Made by a program: the position numbers and the translations under genes. 64,000 nucleotides of DNA from contig JBBCBC010000017.1 in assembly GCA_037126765.1 (NCBI GenBank), positions 26,465,916 through 26,529,915 on the forward strand. The letters run 5' to 3'. The DNA is from Stenogyne calaminthoides. Lineage: Eukaryota; Streptophyta; Magnoliopsida; Lamiales; Lamiaceae. Of this stretch, positions 22,381-33,428 are shown one piece after another; position 1 is the stretch's first letter; each line of letters starts with the position of its first letter. The notes below the pieces were generated by a model. That model saw only the letters and a list, made by a program, of their open reading frames with translations. It had not been told where the DNA came from and did not search any database.

Positions 22381-24018
22381 GTCGATACACCAAGCAAAAT
22401 GCTTACACAATCAGAACCTCATCGTAGTGGGAGGGTTGCAGACAACCCAAGTGATTCGTGGGGATAGGAGAGTCCTCAGACTTGATCCTCGATAACATTG
22501 AATCAGAACCCTGGACTTACAACGAGGTGATCTAAGACAGGAATGCAGATTCTTAGCAAACTGCAATGGAAGCCGAAATGGGTTCAATGGATCACAATAA
22601 AGTGTGGGAGCTAGTCGAACCACTTGACGGAGTAAAACCCATAGGGTGCAAGTGGGTATACAAGAGAAAAAAAGGATCGGACGGTAAGGTGGAAACCTTC
22701 AAAGAAAGAAGGGATCGATTATGAGGAAACCTTTTCGCCCGTAGCCATGCTCAAGTCCATCTGTATTCTCTTGTCGATTGATGCGCATCTAGATTTTGAG
22801 ATCTGGCAAATGGATGTCAAGACAACTTTCCTTAATGAAGGCTTCATTGAAAAAGAACAAGAGCATCTGGTTTGCAAGCTAAGGAAGTCCATTTATGGAC
22901 TGAAGCAAGCATCCCGTGCTTGGAATCAATGTTTTGATCTGGTAAAAAAATCTTACAGTTTTGATCAAAACGATTTCAAGAGTTGTGTTTATAAAAAGCG
23001 CGTCGGAACTGCCTTGGTGTTCTTAGTACTATACGTAGACGACATTCTGCTCATTGGGAACGATTTAAAGGTGTTATCAGACGTAAGGGCATGGCTGTCA
23101 AAATAGTTTGATATGAAGGACTTGGGAGAAGCTGGTCAAATCCTCGGGATTAAGATCACTCGAGATCGCAGGAAAAGGATGATCGGCCTCTCACAAGCTT
23201 CATACATAGACACTGTCTTGAAGCGATTTAGCATGCAAGATTCCAAGAAAGGTTTTGTACCTTTCAGACACGGAATCCATCTATCCAAAGAAATGTATCT
23301 CAGAACACAAAAGGAGATAGATGACATGAAGGGCATTCCTTATGCTTTAGCTGTAGGAAGCCTCATGTATGCAATGTTGTGCACGAGACCGAATACCTGC
23401 TTTGTCGTTGGCATGGTGGCAAGTTATCAAAATAACCCTGGGAAAGAACATTGGACTTCAGTTAAAAACATTCTGACGTATCTGAAAAGAACTCGGGATA
23501 GAATGTTGGTTTATCAGTCAGATGGTCTAATCTCCATCGGTTACACGGACTCAGATTTCAAATCAGACTTAGATTCTAGAAAGTCTACCTCGGGTAGTGT
23601 GTTCTGCATGGGAGAAGGAGCCATGACATGGAGAAGCGTAAAGAAGAAATGCATCGCAGATTCTACCATGGAAGCCGAATATGTAGTTGCTTGTGAAGCA
23701 GCGAAAAAAGCGGTTTGGCTCAAGAACTTCTTAGTGGACTTGGATGTTATTCCGAATTTGCCCAGCACCATCACGGTTTACTGTGATAATGCCGGAGCAG
23801 TTGCAAATTCAAGGGAACCGAGAGCCCACAAAGCCAGCAAACACATAGAAAGAAAATACTATCTTATACGAGAAATCGTTAAGAGAGGAGACATAAAGGT
23901 GGCAAAGATCGCATCGGAAGACAACCTAGTAGATCCATTCACAAAGGGTCTGCCTCAGAATACATTCGAGAGAGATGTGGATGGAATGGGTGTCAAGAGC
24001 ATTGTAAATCTGCTTTGA
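22381..24018 (+). pseudogene. Element C reverse transcriptase and RNase H
   Basis: The N-terminal RT is damaged: compared with B, 29 bp are missing at about 22700 within KARLVAKGYTQ, and about 36 bp near 22830. From 22747 the frame is open to 23106 and contains [23 protein letters not shown] and catalytic YVDD (23032-23043). One TAG follows, and 23113-24018 is open for 301 codons: the RT thumb and connection, then RNase H with GYTDSDF, STSGSVF, STMEAEY, YCDNAGAVANS and the copia C-terminus. RT-RNase H would make the cDNA. Confidence 0.9.
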
Positions 24019-24131
24019 GTGTAAGTGGGAAAAAATGTCATTAGGTTCGTGTAGGTGACATTAGATGTCACATAGAACACGAGACGTGATGTAGTATACT
24101 TAAAAGCAGACTTTGAGTATAAGTGGGAGAT
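24019..24131 (+). other. Element C 3' untranslated segment and polypurine tract
   Basis: Ends in TATAAGTGGGAGAT directly before the 3' LTR at 24132. Confidence 0.8.
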
Positions 24132-25833
24132 TGTTGGGGTTATAATGTAAAGTGTGCTTTTACTTTATATATAACCAAACTGAATTTCTTATTTATTTAC
24201 TTAAATAAATGATTTATCACTGTTGCATTAAATATGATTGAATGTTATATATATTTACTGCATATCTGTTCATTAAATAGTACGTGTTACATTGTAGTTA
24301 ATGTGGTGATACCAGATCACAGAAGATCACATTACCAAATCCTTGTAACTAGGTACAAATTCACAACCTAGATGGAAATGAACAAACCATTGTGCAAGGT
24401 TGAAGTGTAAGGCTCAGATTGACATGTCTTGACCAAGAGATTACACTAGTGCATTATGATGCACTGAATAGGACCTACAGCGAGGATAAATTCTTCAGTA
24501 CTGAATATGGAAGAATTAGACCTCAGTGGTACGTTATTTCTTAATCTCTGTTCCTTAAATAGAATCATGTGAAATTAATAACTATTGCTTTTACTTATGT
24601 TAGGTAGAGAGTCTGTGACTCGATACTTTATATCTTAGGCAATATTATTAGTTACACGACTATTGCTAAGATTTAATTTGGAGAATCGTGTGCAAGTGCG
24701 TCTTGCGTGATTTGTCCCCTTGGGAGGCTCAGAAGATGTATCATACCAAATCTTGCAAGTGGAATTAGTGTTCGGTATGGATAATAATGTTGAGTCATTC
24801 TTAAACCAAGGATAAAAGATATTAATTAATATAAAGCTTTTTAGTGGCTTGAATTAATATTAAACACGGGAAATAATAACCGAGAGCCATATTACAATAA
24901 TATGGGTTAAGATGGATAGTGCAATATTAATTATGTAGTGTGATTAATTAATATTTAGTGGCTTGAATAATATTGTGGCTCAATATTGAAAATTCAAATT
25001 CCATTAGAAGGTCAAATCTTAATTCTCCTAAAGGCCCCTTTAGTAGCCCAAAGATAAAGTCAAATAACTGAAAAAGGTGTTTAAAATAAAAGAAATATTG
25101 TTGCTTTATTTTTTCCAATATTTTCGAAAATATTAAGAGGAGAGAGAAAATATTTTCTTGATTTTCTTGGAAAGATTTTATGGAATAAGTATTCTTGAGA
25201 TACAAGTTTATCCCATAAATTTAAGAAAAGTCAAAGATTCTTTTTCTTCCTTTTATTAATGAAATTTTTGAAATTTATAGTAATGCGGGAAGAAAAGATG
25301 TTTTGTGATTATTATGGAAATATAATATATGAGATATATTCAAGATTGTATCTTGGGATGATACAAAGAAATTTCCTAAGCCCTAATTATCTCAAAATTT
25401 TCGCCCCTCTATGTATCTATAAATAGGGGATGAATTTTTCATCCCCAAGACAATTCTATGTGTTGGAAAAATTAGAAATCCACAAAGGTGGTGGCATATA
25501 TTTTTCTTTTTTCCTTTTGTTAATTGTTCGCGAGTTTCCTACTACCGGATTGTTGAACAAGGACGTGAGAATACTAAATAAGGACTTTGCGTGTGTTCGT
25601 TGAACCGTAGCTCATCTATCTCCGTTTAATTCACCAAAAAGGTATGCCTTACGTAACTCCTAGAAATCCGCATGTGTATAATTTACGTGGCTTTATTATA
25701 TACATGATGTGTTGTTGCAATTTGATTATTATTCGAATTAATATATGATTAATTCATGCTAGTAATAATTAAATAATTTAAATTTGTATTTAAATTGTAT
25801 CTCGAATAGATCCGGGCACCCAATTTTCCAACA
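24132..25833 (+). repeat. Element C 3' LTR
   Basis: TGTTGGGGTTATAATG...TCCAACA, colinear with 17055-18764. TATA box at 25418-25426. Followed by TSD GTTGG. Confidence 0.95.
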
Positions 25834-25838
25834 GTTGG
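25834..25838. repeat. Right TSD of element C (GTTGG)
   Basis: Identical to 17050-17054. Confidence 0.92.
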
Positions 25839-25987
25839 TAAATCAATTCGTAGAATTATTGATACTAATGTGATACCTTTTTCTTCCAAGTTTGAATGAG
25901 CATTGAAGGTGGATGAGGAGAAACAAATCCTCAATATTTTCTATAAGGTGGAAATTGACATTCCATTACTTGATGTCTTGGCTCAGG
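25839..25987 (+). pseudogene. Element A gag C-terminal part, second half
   Basis: Continues the frame interrupted at 17054: KSIRRIIDTN, VIPFSSKFE, a stop, then FYKVEIDIPLLDVLAQV. The IPLLD motif is a hallmark of the end of Athila-type gag before protease. It ends abruptly at 25987, where E starts with TGTTAG. Confidence 0.8.
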
Positions 25988-26350
25988 TGTTAGTATCCTA
26001 GAGACAATATATATTAAGGACATAATACTCGATGATATTCAGTTTAATTTAATATTATAGTTCATTTAATATTAATGTATGGCAATACACTTGTTTGAAT
26101 AATATGTTTGATTGTTGCATTTATTCATACAAGTGTTCCCATGAGTCATTGTTGTCATTGAGGTTGTGAGAACTCAGATGACTTAAGCATGATTCTCAAA
26201 TGGCCCCGATCAAGGATCATCAAGAATGGGATATTGATGATGCATTTGAGATTGGTGTGCGATCTGCATCATACTCTTAGAGAGTGTAGTAAGATCTCAC
26301 TTACCACGAGATACTAGGTATCTCATGATGGATGCACAAATACCTTAGAG

Positions 26351-26358
26351 GGTATTGG
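26351..26358. repeat. Left 8-bp TSD of hAT-type element (GGTATTGG)
   Basis: Identical to 27154-27161. An 8-bp duplication is diagnostic of hAT transposition. Confidence 0.92.
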
Positions 26359-27153
26359 TAGGGGTGGCATACCGTACCGTACCGTATCGGTTGTACCGTA
26401 TACGATACCGTAATTTACGGTATGTGAAAATCCATATCGTACCGTACCGAAAATTACGATATACCGAAGTACGGTATACCATAATTTCGGTATGCTAAAA
26501 TCACATACCGTATACCGTACTGGAATTTTGGTATACCGTACCGTACCAAAATTTTCGGTACATACCGAATTAACGGTATACCGTTTCATACCGAATTAAC
26601 GGTATACCGTTTATACCTTGATTATTTATTTAAAAAACCTATATTTTATGAAAGTGAAATAGAAAAGGGAGATGCCAGAATGCATATTGAAGGCTAAAAG
26701 CAAGAGATAAAAATGGGAGTTAATAATGTGTAAAAAAGTTCACAAGGCAGAAATTCTTCACTCCATATAACACATTAGTAGTCTTACAAAAATACAAACA
26801 AAACAAAATAAAACACAGTTCACAAGGCAATAACATTACAAAAGTTAGAAATAAAAGATGTCCAAATACTTAAAATCTGTCCAAAATTGAAATGTAAATG
26901 TAAAACACAGTACGGTATATATCCAATGTACGGTATACCGGTATACCGAAAAATATTTCGGTATACCGGTATATTTACGGTATACCGGTATACCAAGACT
27001 TTTAAAATTTTATACCGTTACCATACCAAAATGTTCGGTACGGTAACTATACCGTATCGAAAATTCTGGTATACTGGAAATTACGGTAAATTCGGTATAT
27101 TTTCGGTACGGTAAGCCGGTATACCGGTATTTTTGGTAAATTTTCCACCCCTA
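26359..27153. mobile_element. Non-autonomous hAT-type DNA element, 795 bp
   Basis: Terminal inverted repeats TAGGGGTGGCA at the left and TAGGGGTGGAA at the right (read inward) match at 10 of 11 bases, and the element is flanked by perfect 8-bp duplications. Both subterminal zones (about 26370-26615 and 26910-27135) are packed with direct and inverted copies of GGTATACCG and TACCGTACCG. The middle is AT-rich and non-coding, so it would need a transposase supplied in trans. The tyrosine-rich ORFs over the ends are translations of the repeats, not genes. Confidence 0.92.
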
Positions 27154-27161
27154 GGTATTGG
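27154..27161. repeat. Right 8-bp TSD of hAT-type element (GGTATTGG)
   Basis: Identical to 26351-26358. Confidence 0.92.
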
Positions 27162-27612
27162 TATACCCATCCGAGAAACTGTTTGATGTAAATCCACAAT
27201 ATGTGTCTACGGGTGTATCGGTTAGTGGGAGCGATGCGATACTCCTTTGACTTGAGGTCAATACGCAAGACATGTGTGGAGTGATGAACTTTGACCATGA
27301 CCGATGCTTGCACCCTTCCATGGGTAGATATGGCTTGGATTGGGTTCATCACGAAATGCATGTGCGTGGTAGTTGAACCAAGAATAGGATTCATTCCTCA
27401 ATGTGGATTTAGAGAGAATACTCGTCTTCTCATCATAATTGAATCTAAGTCATCGGCCGATGCACGTCAACTTAGACTTTGTGACTAAGTGTGACATACA
27501 TGATCAATTAGTGATTAGAGATAATATGATTAAGTTATTTGAATATACACTTCATCATGTTCAAGACTTGATCGAGTATTCGTGAATGAAAGGAGGAAAT
27601 CGTAATAGCCCA

Positions 27613-27743
27613 TGTTTTGATTCTGGTAGTTATGCGTTTCGCAAGCGTACCTCATATATTGAGAATGTCTGATTTATTGTCTAGGGTTCAATTAAGACCG
27701 TTAGTTTGACTAATTGCTCGATATATGAGGGCCTAGGGGTCAC
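27613..27743 (+). repeat. Fragment of a K-type LTR
   Basis: About 130 bp match the outer end of the K LTR (3560-3694) in opposite orientation, for example CCTCATATATTGAGAATGTC. The match stops where the SIRE-like LTR begins at about 27744. No TSD is seen at this junction, so recombination or deletion joined the two rather than simple insertion. Confidence 0.75.
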
Positions 27744-27770
27744 TATTAGTCCCGGTGCTAACGAGTCTCA

Positions 27771-27798
27771 CACGTGTATGGGGGGGGAATACACGTCT
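27771..27798. other. Inverted repeat with two CACGTG arms and poly-G loop
   Basis: CACACGTGTAT, a run of eight G, then AATACACGT. Versions in all SIRE-like LTR copies here (about 36887-36912, 45725-45754, 48463-48488, 59214-59242) form a stem of about 10 bp around a G7-G8 (or C7) loop. It lies 20-30 bp from the PBS side of each LTR. Confidence 0.75.
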
Positions 27799-29203
27799 TC
27801 AGTGATTTTTAAAACTTTTCTTTCACTGAGGTCAGATGGGTCAAGTTATCTTGATAATTTTGCCCTGAGAAGCACGGATTGCCCTGAGTCAAAGTCTACT
27901 GAGACAATGATCCTGAGCTGCTTTCAGAAGCTTCAGATTAGCCCAACTGATCCTGAATTTATCAGAGATCCTGAGGAGCTTGGATAAGATAATTATCTTA
28001 CTGAACACTCAGTAGAGTTAGTTCAGTTTGGTAACTATCTGTTCTAACTACTCAAGTTTGCGGAATGGTTGGCCCTAAGTTTATACTCGTTTTAGCTTTG
28101 CTGAAAATCTCCCCTTTAATAAAACAATGATTAAGGCTGTGATCAATTTGATGCAAGTTCAGTGGATTGGTTCCAACTGAATATCAGTGAAATATGCTTT
28201 CAGTGAAAAACATGCAATGACTAATAATGCGAAGATGTAAAGTAAACAAACACAAAGAATTATAGTGGTTCAGAGACTCAAGCTCCTACATCCACTCTCT
28301 CTGATCTTCAGAGAAATTCCTTAACCACTTCCTAAAGCTTTCAGACTAACTCACTGTATCTTACTCACTTTTCTACCTTGAGTTTTCTGGCTGACTCACT
28401 ACAGCTTACTAACTCAAACACACACAAGTGTTCAGACTACCACAAGTAGCTTACTAACTTCTTCTCTAGAGTTTTCTGGCTAACTCACTGTAGCTTACTC
28501 AGTCTTTACAACTCTAACTCACCAACAAAACACACACAAACTACCTTAACAAAGGGTTTGGGTTTTGGGTTGGTTTCCAACTAGGGTGAGATATCCTTTA
28601 CTATAAGAACTAATGCAAAGGATAGGATATCTCTTCTAAGCTTTGGATATATCTATCAATCTAGGCTTAGAATAGTGAGATCTCTCCAATGTGAAACACT
28701 TGGGAAATTCTAGGTTTTTTTAGTGCTTCAATTGCAATTCTAGGTTTTATAGGCAACTTCACCAAGGTCACTCTTTGAAAACTATCCGTTGGAAGAGATA
28801 GCTTTATGAGTTTCCTGGTGTTTGATGAACGGCTATTTTTAGGGTTTGAACACTCCCTTGCATGTTTTAGGAAATATGCAGTCATGTAGACAATCACCAA
28901 TTTTTGCGATGCGGAACTTAGTACTCTTGACATAATTGAGGTCTGTCTTTTCGATTGTCGATTGAAATCTGATGTTGTCTTTCTCTCGATTGGTTCTTGT
29001 CTTGATGAATGTAGACAAACAAAGCGGCTCTTTTTGGTCAATCTCTACGAATGAAATAACTTTGAAACAACACTTAGACTTAGTTCCTTTTATGCACTTT
29101 TTTAGAATGTTTTTGAAGCGATATCTACTTTTTACGAACATGTGCGTTTTTCTCGGTTTTGTAGTCTTCATATAGATATTATTGATGCCTCACGAACATT
29201 TGA

Positions 29204-29560
29204 GGTTATCTTGAGTATTGATATCTTCTTCGAGTCTTGATAACTCTTTGAGTCTTGATGTCTTGACAACTTCTTGAGTCTTGATGTCTTGACAACTTCT
29301 TGAGTCTTGATGTCTTGATTACTTCTTGAGTCTTGATGTCTTGATTTTATTGAGTCTTGATGTCTTGATTTTTCATTGAGTCTTGATGTCTTCAACAACG
29401 TCTTGAGTCTTGATGTCTTGATTATTTACTTAGTCTTGATGTCTTGATTCTTCTTTGAGTCTTGATGTCTTGATTCTTTCTTGAGTCTTGATGTTTTGTT
29501 TTCAAGAACTTGAGTCTTGATGTCTTGATTTACTTGAGTCTTGATGTCTTCAAAATCTAA
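29204..29560. repeat. Tandem repeat in FD 3' LTR
   Basis: Twelve copies of a core GAGTCTTGATGTCTTGA with spacers of variable length (about 25-30 bp per unit). It is in the U3 end of the LTR, at the same place as a 27-bp array in X (35890-36110). It has no conserved spacers or cas genes, so it is not CRISPR. Confidence 0.85.
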
Positions 29561-29846
29561 CATGATCTATATCTGCTGACTATCATGGTGCAGATAACTT
29601 CCTGAACAATCTATACTGAAACCTGACTCAGTCTATCAAGATTATCCTGAACATGTCATACTCAGGGGTTTTGGGATCTAATCAAAACTTCTTTATTAAA
29701 TTCATCTCCCAACACAAGACATGTAAAAAGATAATGAGATATTATCTTTGAGCATAAAGATAAATTTTCATTGATGTAGGATAAGAGTTTACAGATTACA
29801 ATGAAAAGTAAAAAACAACTTAATTTAAAATAGAAGTACATAGTTT

Positions 29847-32800
29847 TCAGTCTTCTTCCACTTCATCCTCTGGCACTTCCAGGTTGAACATCCCGTAGTA
29901 TCTCTTCTTCAGTTCATCTCTTGCCTTGATGATTTCAGGGTTATTTCCTGTTAAGCTAAATTTGGATGGTATCTTTGGGCTATTTTTCGAGAAATGATTT
30001 GCCTCATTTACATAGTCATTCTCAAACCTAGGAGCTGGGTACATATATGGACCAGGGACTACTATCTGAGTGTTTCCTTCATCTGCCATGTTGATCCAAC
30101 TTTGCAGGTACTTAGGATAGAATGTCAGTAAGTACTCAATGAAGGCTTCATTCTTATCCGAGCTGCTCCCCCTCCATTCTCTCAGAAACTCATAATAGAA
30201 CCAGAAGGGTCTCTTGATCTCTTCTCATGCATCATTGAACTGTAGAGGCATCCACTTGTCAATATGCGGCCATTTCTGAGTCTTTTCTGTACCTCTCCTT
30301 TTTCTTAGAAACTTTTTGAATCCACCTATTCTCTTCTGTTCTTCTTCTTTCTTCTTTCTGATCAAAGGAGCACCAGTTTTTTTCTCCTTTTCAACCTGCA
30401 GGGCCTTCAGAGTCTTCTTGGTATCAAAAGTCTCTGGTTGAGTTTCAGTTTCCTTTTCTAGTTCTTCATTTGATTCTTCAAATTCCATAATCAGCTTCCT
30501 CTGAGTAGGTTTAGCTACCTTTGCTCTTTTCTTCTTTTCAGTTTCAACAAAGGCAACTGTTTTTCTCTTTTCTGGTCTGGCTTGTTCTTCTTCTGCCTTG
30601 CTTGTTTCCACCATCCTTCTATCACTCATTTTCTCAGTAATTACTTCCTCAGTGATCTGATCATTTGTCTGAGTGAAGGTAGGTTTCTCAGCTTCTGCAA
30701 ACTTTAGTTTCTCAGTGGCTTCAATCTCACTCAAGGCATCCAAATTTTTCTTTCCTTCAGCTTCTTTTTTAGACTTTCTCTCCAAGGTTTGTGCCAACAA
30801 CTCACTTAATTTGCCACCAGGCCTTTCCCCCTTTTTGGCACCATACGTTGGGAGTAGTTGAGTCAGTGCAGTATCCATATAATATTGCTCCTTGCTCATA
30901 CTGCGCACTGCCCCTGCCAACTGATCATGCTCATCTTCTAGCCTCATCATGTAGTTTTTGTCCATTGAAAACTCATCCGAAAGAGGAGCAAACTGCTTTG
31001 AGAAGACATAATGCATCATCTCTGTCATCTTGGTCATGAGCAGAGAGCCCATTTCCTCAACAGCTGTTTTGGTCATCAGATCATTCTTCTCAATCAGCTT
31101 GGCTTCAAGATAGGCAGTTCTTTCTTGATACATCTGCTTCATGTTGGCATTAATCTCTATATGTACTCCATCAATCTTTCCATCTAATGTAGCTAATTTA
31201 CCTGATAGAGTTGTTTGAAGCGTATCAGATGATGAACTCAGGTTCTCCATTTTCTGATTTTGAGCAGCCAGGACTAACTCCATCTGAGTCATCTTGTCTG
31301 TGAGAATTGTTTGCAGCATGCCTGATGAAGAGCTTAGATTCTCAAGCTTTTGAGATTGACTTGCCAGTATCTCTTCCATCCTTGGTTCTATCTTCTTTAA
31401 CTCATCCAGGATTGGTGTGAAATCAACCACTGGAGTTTGTACAACATTTTCCAACTGAACTGGGTGCTCCAACTGAGCCTCAGTATGCATATCATAAACA
31501 TCAGATTTAAAGCTAGGTACTTCAGTAACTTCGGCATAATGTATAAAAGTGCCAAAAGGTACCTGAAGAATGCTAACTTCAGTCTTAGGTTGTCTGATAT
31601 CAGTTGGTTCAGCATCAGTATCTGTCCCCATCTGACTCTCAGTTTCCTTCTCTTTCTCAGTATCTGTCTGAGGTTCCTTCTCCTTCTCAGATTTCTTTTC
31701 TGCATCATCTCCCTTATCCTTATCTTTGTTTTGATCATGAGAGCTGGAAGCATCTACTCCTTCAGTAGCTTTCTTTTCAGCTAGCTTCTTTTTCACCAAT
31801 TCATCAAAATCCCCTACTTTCATTCTCAGCTTGGTTTTCCTGAAACCTGAGAATTCAGTTAGAGCAGCTGTCTCAGCATTCCACCACTCTTCTCCTCTGT
31901 ATGAAGCAATGTTCAGCATCTCCGGGAGTGTTTGATTCAGAATATACACTGTCGTTCTGAGCTTGAAGAACATATCCTCAAGGTCAGGATAGGCATTCAG
32001 CTCAGGGTATCTGTCCAAGATGAACAGTTCCCCTTGCTTCGCCATTCAGTCTCTTCGGCTTCTCCCTTCTTCAGTCTTGGGCTTTCAGGAGCAGTAGCCT
32101 CAGATTGTATGAGTTCCAGAGTTGATGGATCAAGAAATGGTTCATTCAAAAGCGCATCCAAGTTCAGCAATTCCTGAGGTTCAGACTGATCTGACGTCTG
32201 AACAGGTCTTTCTTCAGTAGGGATCTGAGGTCCCTTGAAGATTTCCTGAGAGATTTTATCTGACCTCAGAAAAAACCTGTTCCTCAATTTCTTGCTCCTA
32301 TACATTTGTCACCACCTGAGCAAGAACCTGTAGTGGAGATTTCAACCCTTGCAGGCCTTCAGGTTGAGTTTCTTTAGTTTCACTGGCCTCCTTTTCTGCA
32401 ATCATTTGAAGCTTTCTGCGCTTCTGAGGAGCCAGTGCTTTCTTCTTCAGTTTCTCACCTTTCTCCCTTTTAATTTGCATTAGGGCTTTCCCCCTAGCTT
32501 GTTTGGCTTCTTCATCAGTTTCCTCAGTGGATTTCTGAGAGGATTGTCTTGTTTCCCTGACCTGCTCCACCACTGTTGTATCTTCCTCAGTTCCTCTTCG
32601 GCAGTCTCCTCCTGAGACTCAGTGTTTTTCTCTTTATTTCCTCTCAAAGTCTTCTTCGTTGGTTTGAACATGATTTTTGACTTTGGAAAGGAAGTGGAAT
32701 CGACAAAAATGTCCTCCTCTTCTCTGCACGTTTCAAGATAAATGCAATCTTGGTTGAATGTAGAATTTTTCCTTTGACAACTACAGAGCCATTCACCTTC

Positions 32801-33428
32801 TGAATGTGTTTGACTTGATCACTCACCACCTTGATCAAATAGTGCAACCAATTGAATGTCGTAGTAGGTGAATTTTCAATCACCGCCATTAGCCTTAACT
32901 TAGGCGTGCTTATCTGTTTGAAACTACCAGATCTACTCATGATGCATTTGCTTATAATATCCAACAATACTCGATATTTAGGCTTCAAATGCTTCTTATT
33001 CAACGTAGCTTCAAACTTTACCGGATGCTCAGTAATTTTATCCAAATACTCTTGTTCCCTACCCATCATGTATACCGTAGGGTCTTCACCTCTATCACTT
33101 AACTCATACATGTCATTCAGATTCTTAGGAATAATATAAAATTCCCTAACAAAATCCACATATTTCGAACCATGCTCCAAATGCGAGATCAGAATCGAGA
33201 CTCTATGCAATTCTCATCATCTAACTGCATATTAGAAACAAACTCAATTACCTCTTTCGCATATTCGGCCTCCGGTTGATTCGCGACCAGGCATGTAAGC
33301 TTTGCCAAACGAATCATATGTAACACCTACTCCTCGTGAGTTGCATTGGACGTGCTTTCTAGAGAAACGACATATTCGTACCAAGGTTTATCGAAAATGG
33401 CGAGTTTGTCGTATACAGAGAGTGTCAT
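29847..33428 (-). pseudogene. Element FD ORF3: large protein of unknown function, broken
   Basis: The start is the ATG at 33428 (MTLSVYDKLA), equivalent to that of H at 47888. Three conserved modules: an N-terminal domain with KHLKPKYRVLLDI and FNWLHYLIKVVSDQ; a central YPELNAYPDLEDMFFKLR stretch with WWNAET; and a C-terminal WPHIDKWMPL, EAFIEYLLTFYPKYLQ and PGPYMYP. Between them are long Glu/Lys/Gln-rich segments with heptad-like pattern (probable coiled coils). No signal peptide or clear membrane span is seen. There is a stop near residue 34, frameshifts near 33210, 32644 and 32300-32040, and a stop at about 30227; 30225-32045 is open for 606 codons. SIRE elements are known to carry an extra, so-called envelope-like ORF at this position; the function here is unknown. 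Confidence 0.8.

Larger units (their letters stand above)
17055..25833 (+). mobile_element. Element C: full-length defective Ty1/copia, sister of B
   Basis: LTRs of 1.70-1.71 kb (17055-18764, 24132-25833), an intact PBS, GC-rich leader, gag, protease, integrase, RT and RNase H, PPT, and a perfect TSD GTTGG. The length of 8779 bp is close to B without J. It sits in the gag of A in the same orientation. Stops and deletions disable every gene, although its RT-RNase H end is the best preserved pol segment in the window. Confidence 0.95.
3702..25987 (+). mobile_element. Element A: Athila-type Ty3/gypsy remnant, split by B and C
   Basis: Three separated stretches form one element: LTR part 1 (3702-4367), LTR part 2 plus PBS and gag (15747-17054), and more gag (25839-25987). 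B and C sit between them, each bounded by a TSD, so the pieces join cleanly when they are removed. The tRNA-Asp-type PBS and the gag motifs (SQPE, VTLRDGKQLE, IPLLD) mark the Athila branch. The gag N-terminus is missing and the element stops at 25987, where E begins. Only a fragment remains, with no pol. Confidence 0.8.
25988..27612 (+). mobile_element. Element E: unclassified LTR-like sequence (possible solo LTR) holding a hAT-type element
   Basis: Starts TGTTAGTATCC within the gag of A and ends about GCCCA at 27612, giving about 820 bp once the hAT-type insert and one TSD copy are removed. I find no coding sequence. The TG...CA borders suggest a solo LTR, but a TSD cannot be confirmed because the right neighbour is another LTR fragment. 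A purine run (AAAGGAGGAAA, about 27589) near the right end could instead be a polypurine tract, in which case this would be internal sequence before a 3' LTR at 27613. Confidence 0.45.
27744..29714 (-). repeat. Element FD 3' LTR
   Basis: The plus strand begins TATTAGTCCCGGTG (eroded TGTTGGTCCCGGTG) and ends TTCATCTCCCAACA. It contains the U5-end hairpin with CACGTG arms (27771-27798) and an array of 12 tandem repeats (29204-29560). From about 28860 to 29575 nearly every CAG or CTG present in the sister LTRs is altered. Confidence 0.9.

Noticed and set aside
26323..27394. Tyrosine-rich ORFs over the hAT-type element
   Set aside because: They translate the GGTATACCG repeat; no protein signal.
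29180..29560. CRISPR-like repeat array
   Set aside because: Units are contiguous tandem repeats without unique spacers, in a plant LTR, with no cas genes.
30673..31784. Plus-strand ORFs opposite ORF3 of FD
   Set aside because: Antisense shadows of a long minus-strand reading frame with clear homologues.
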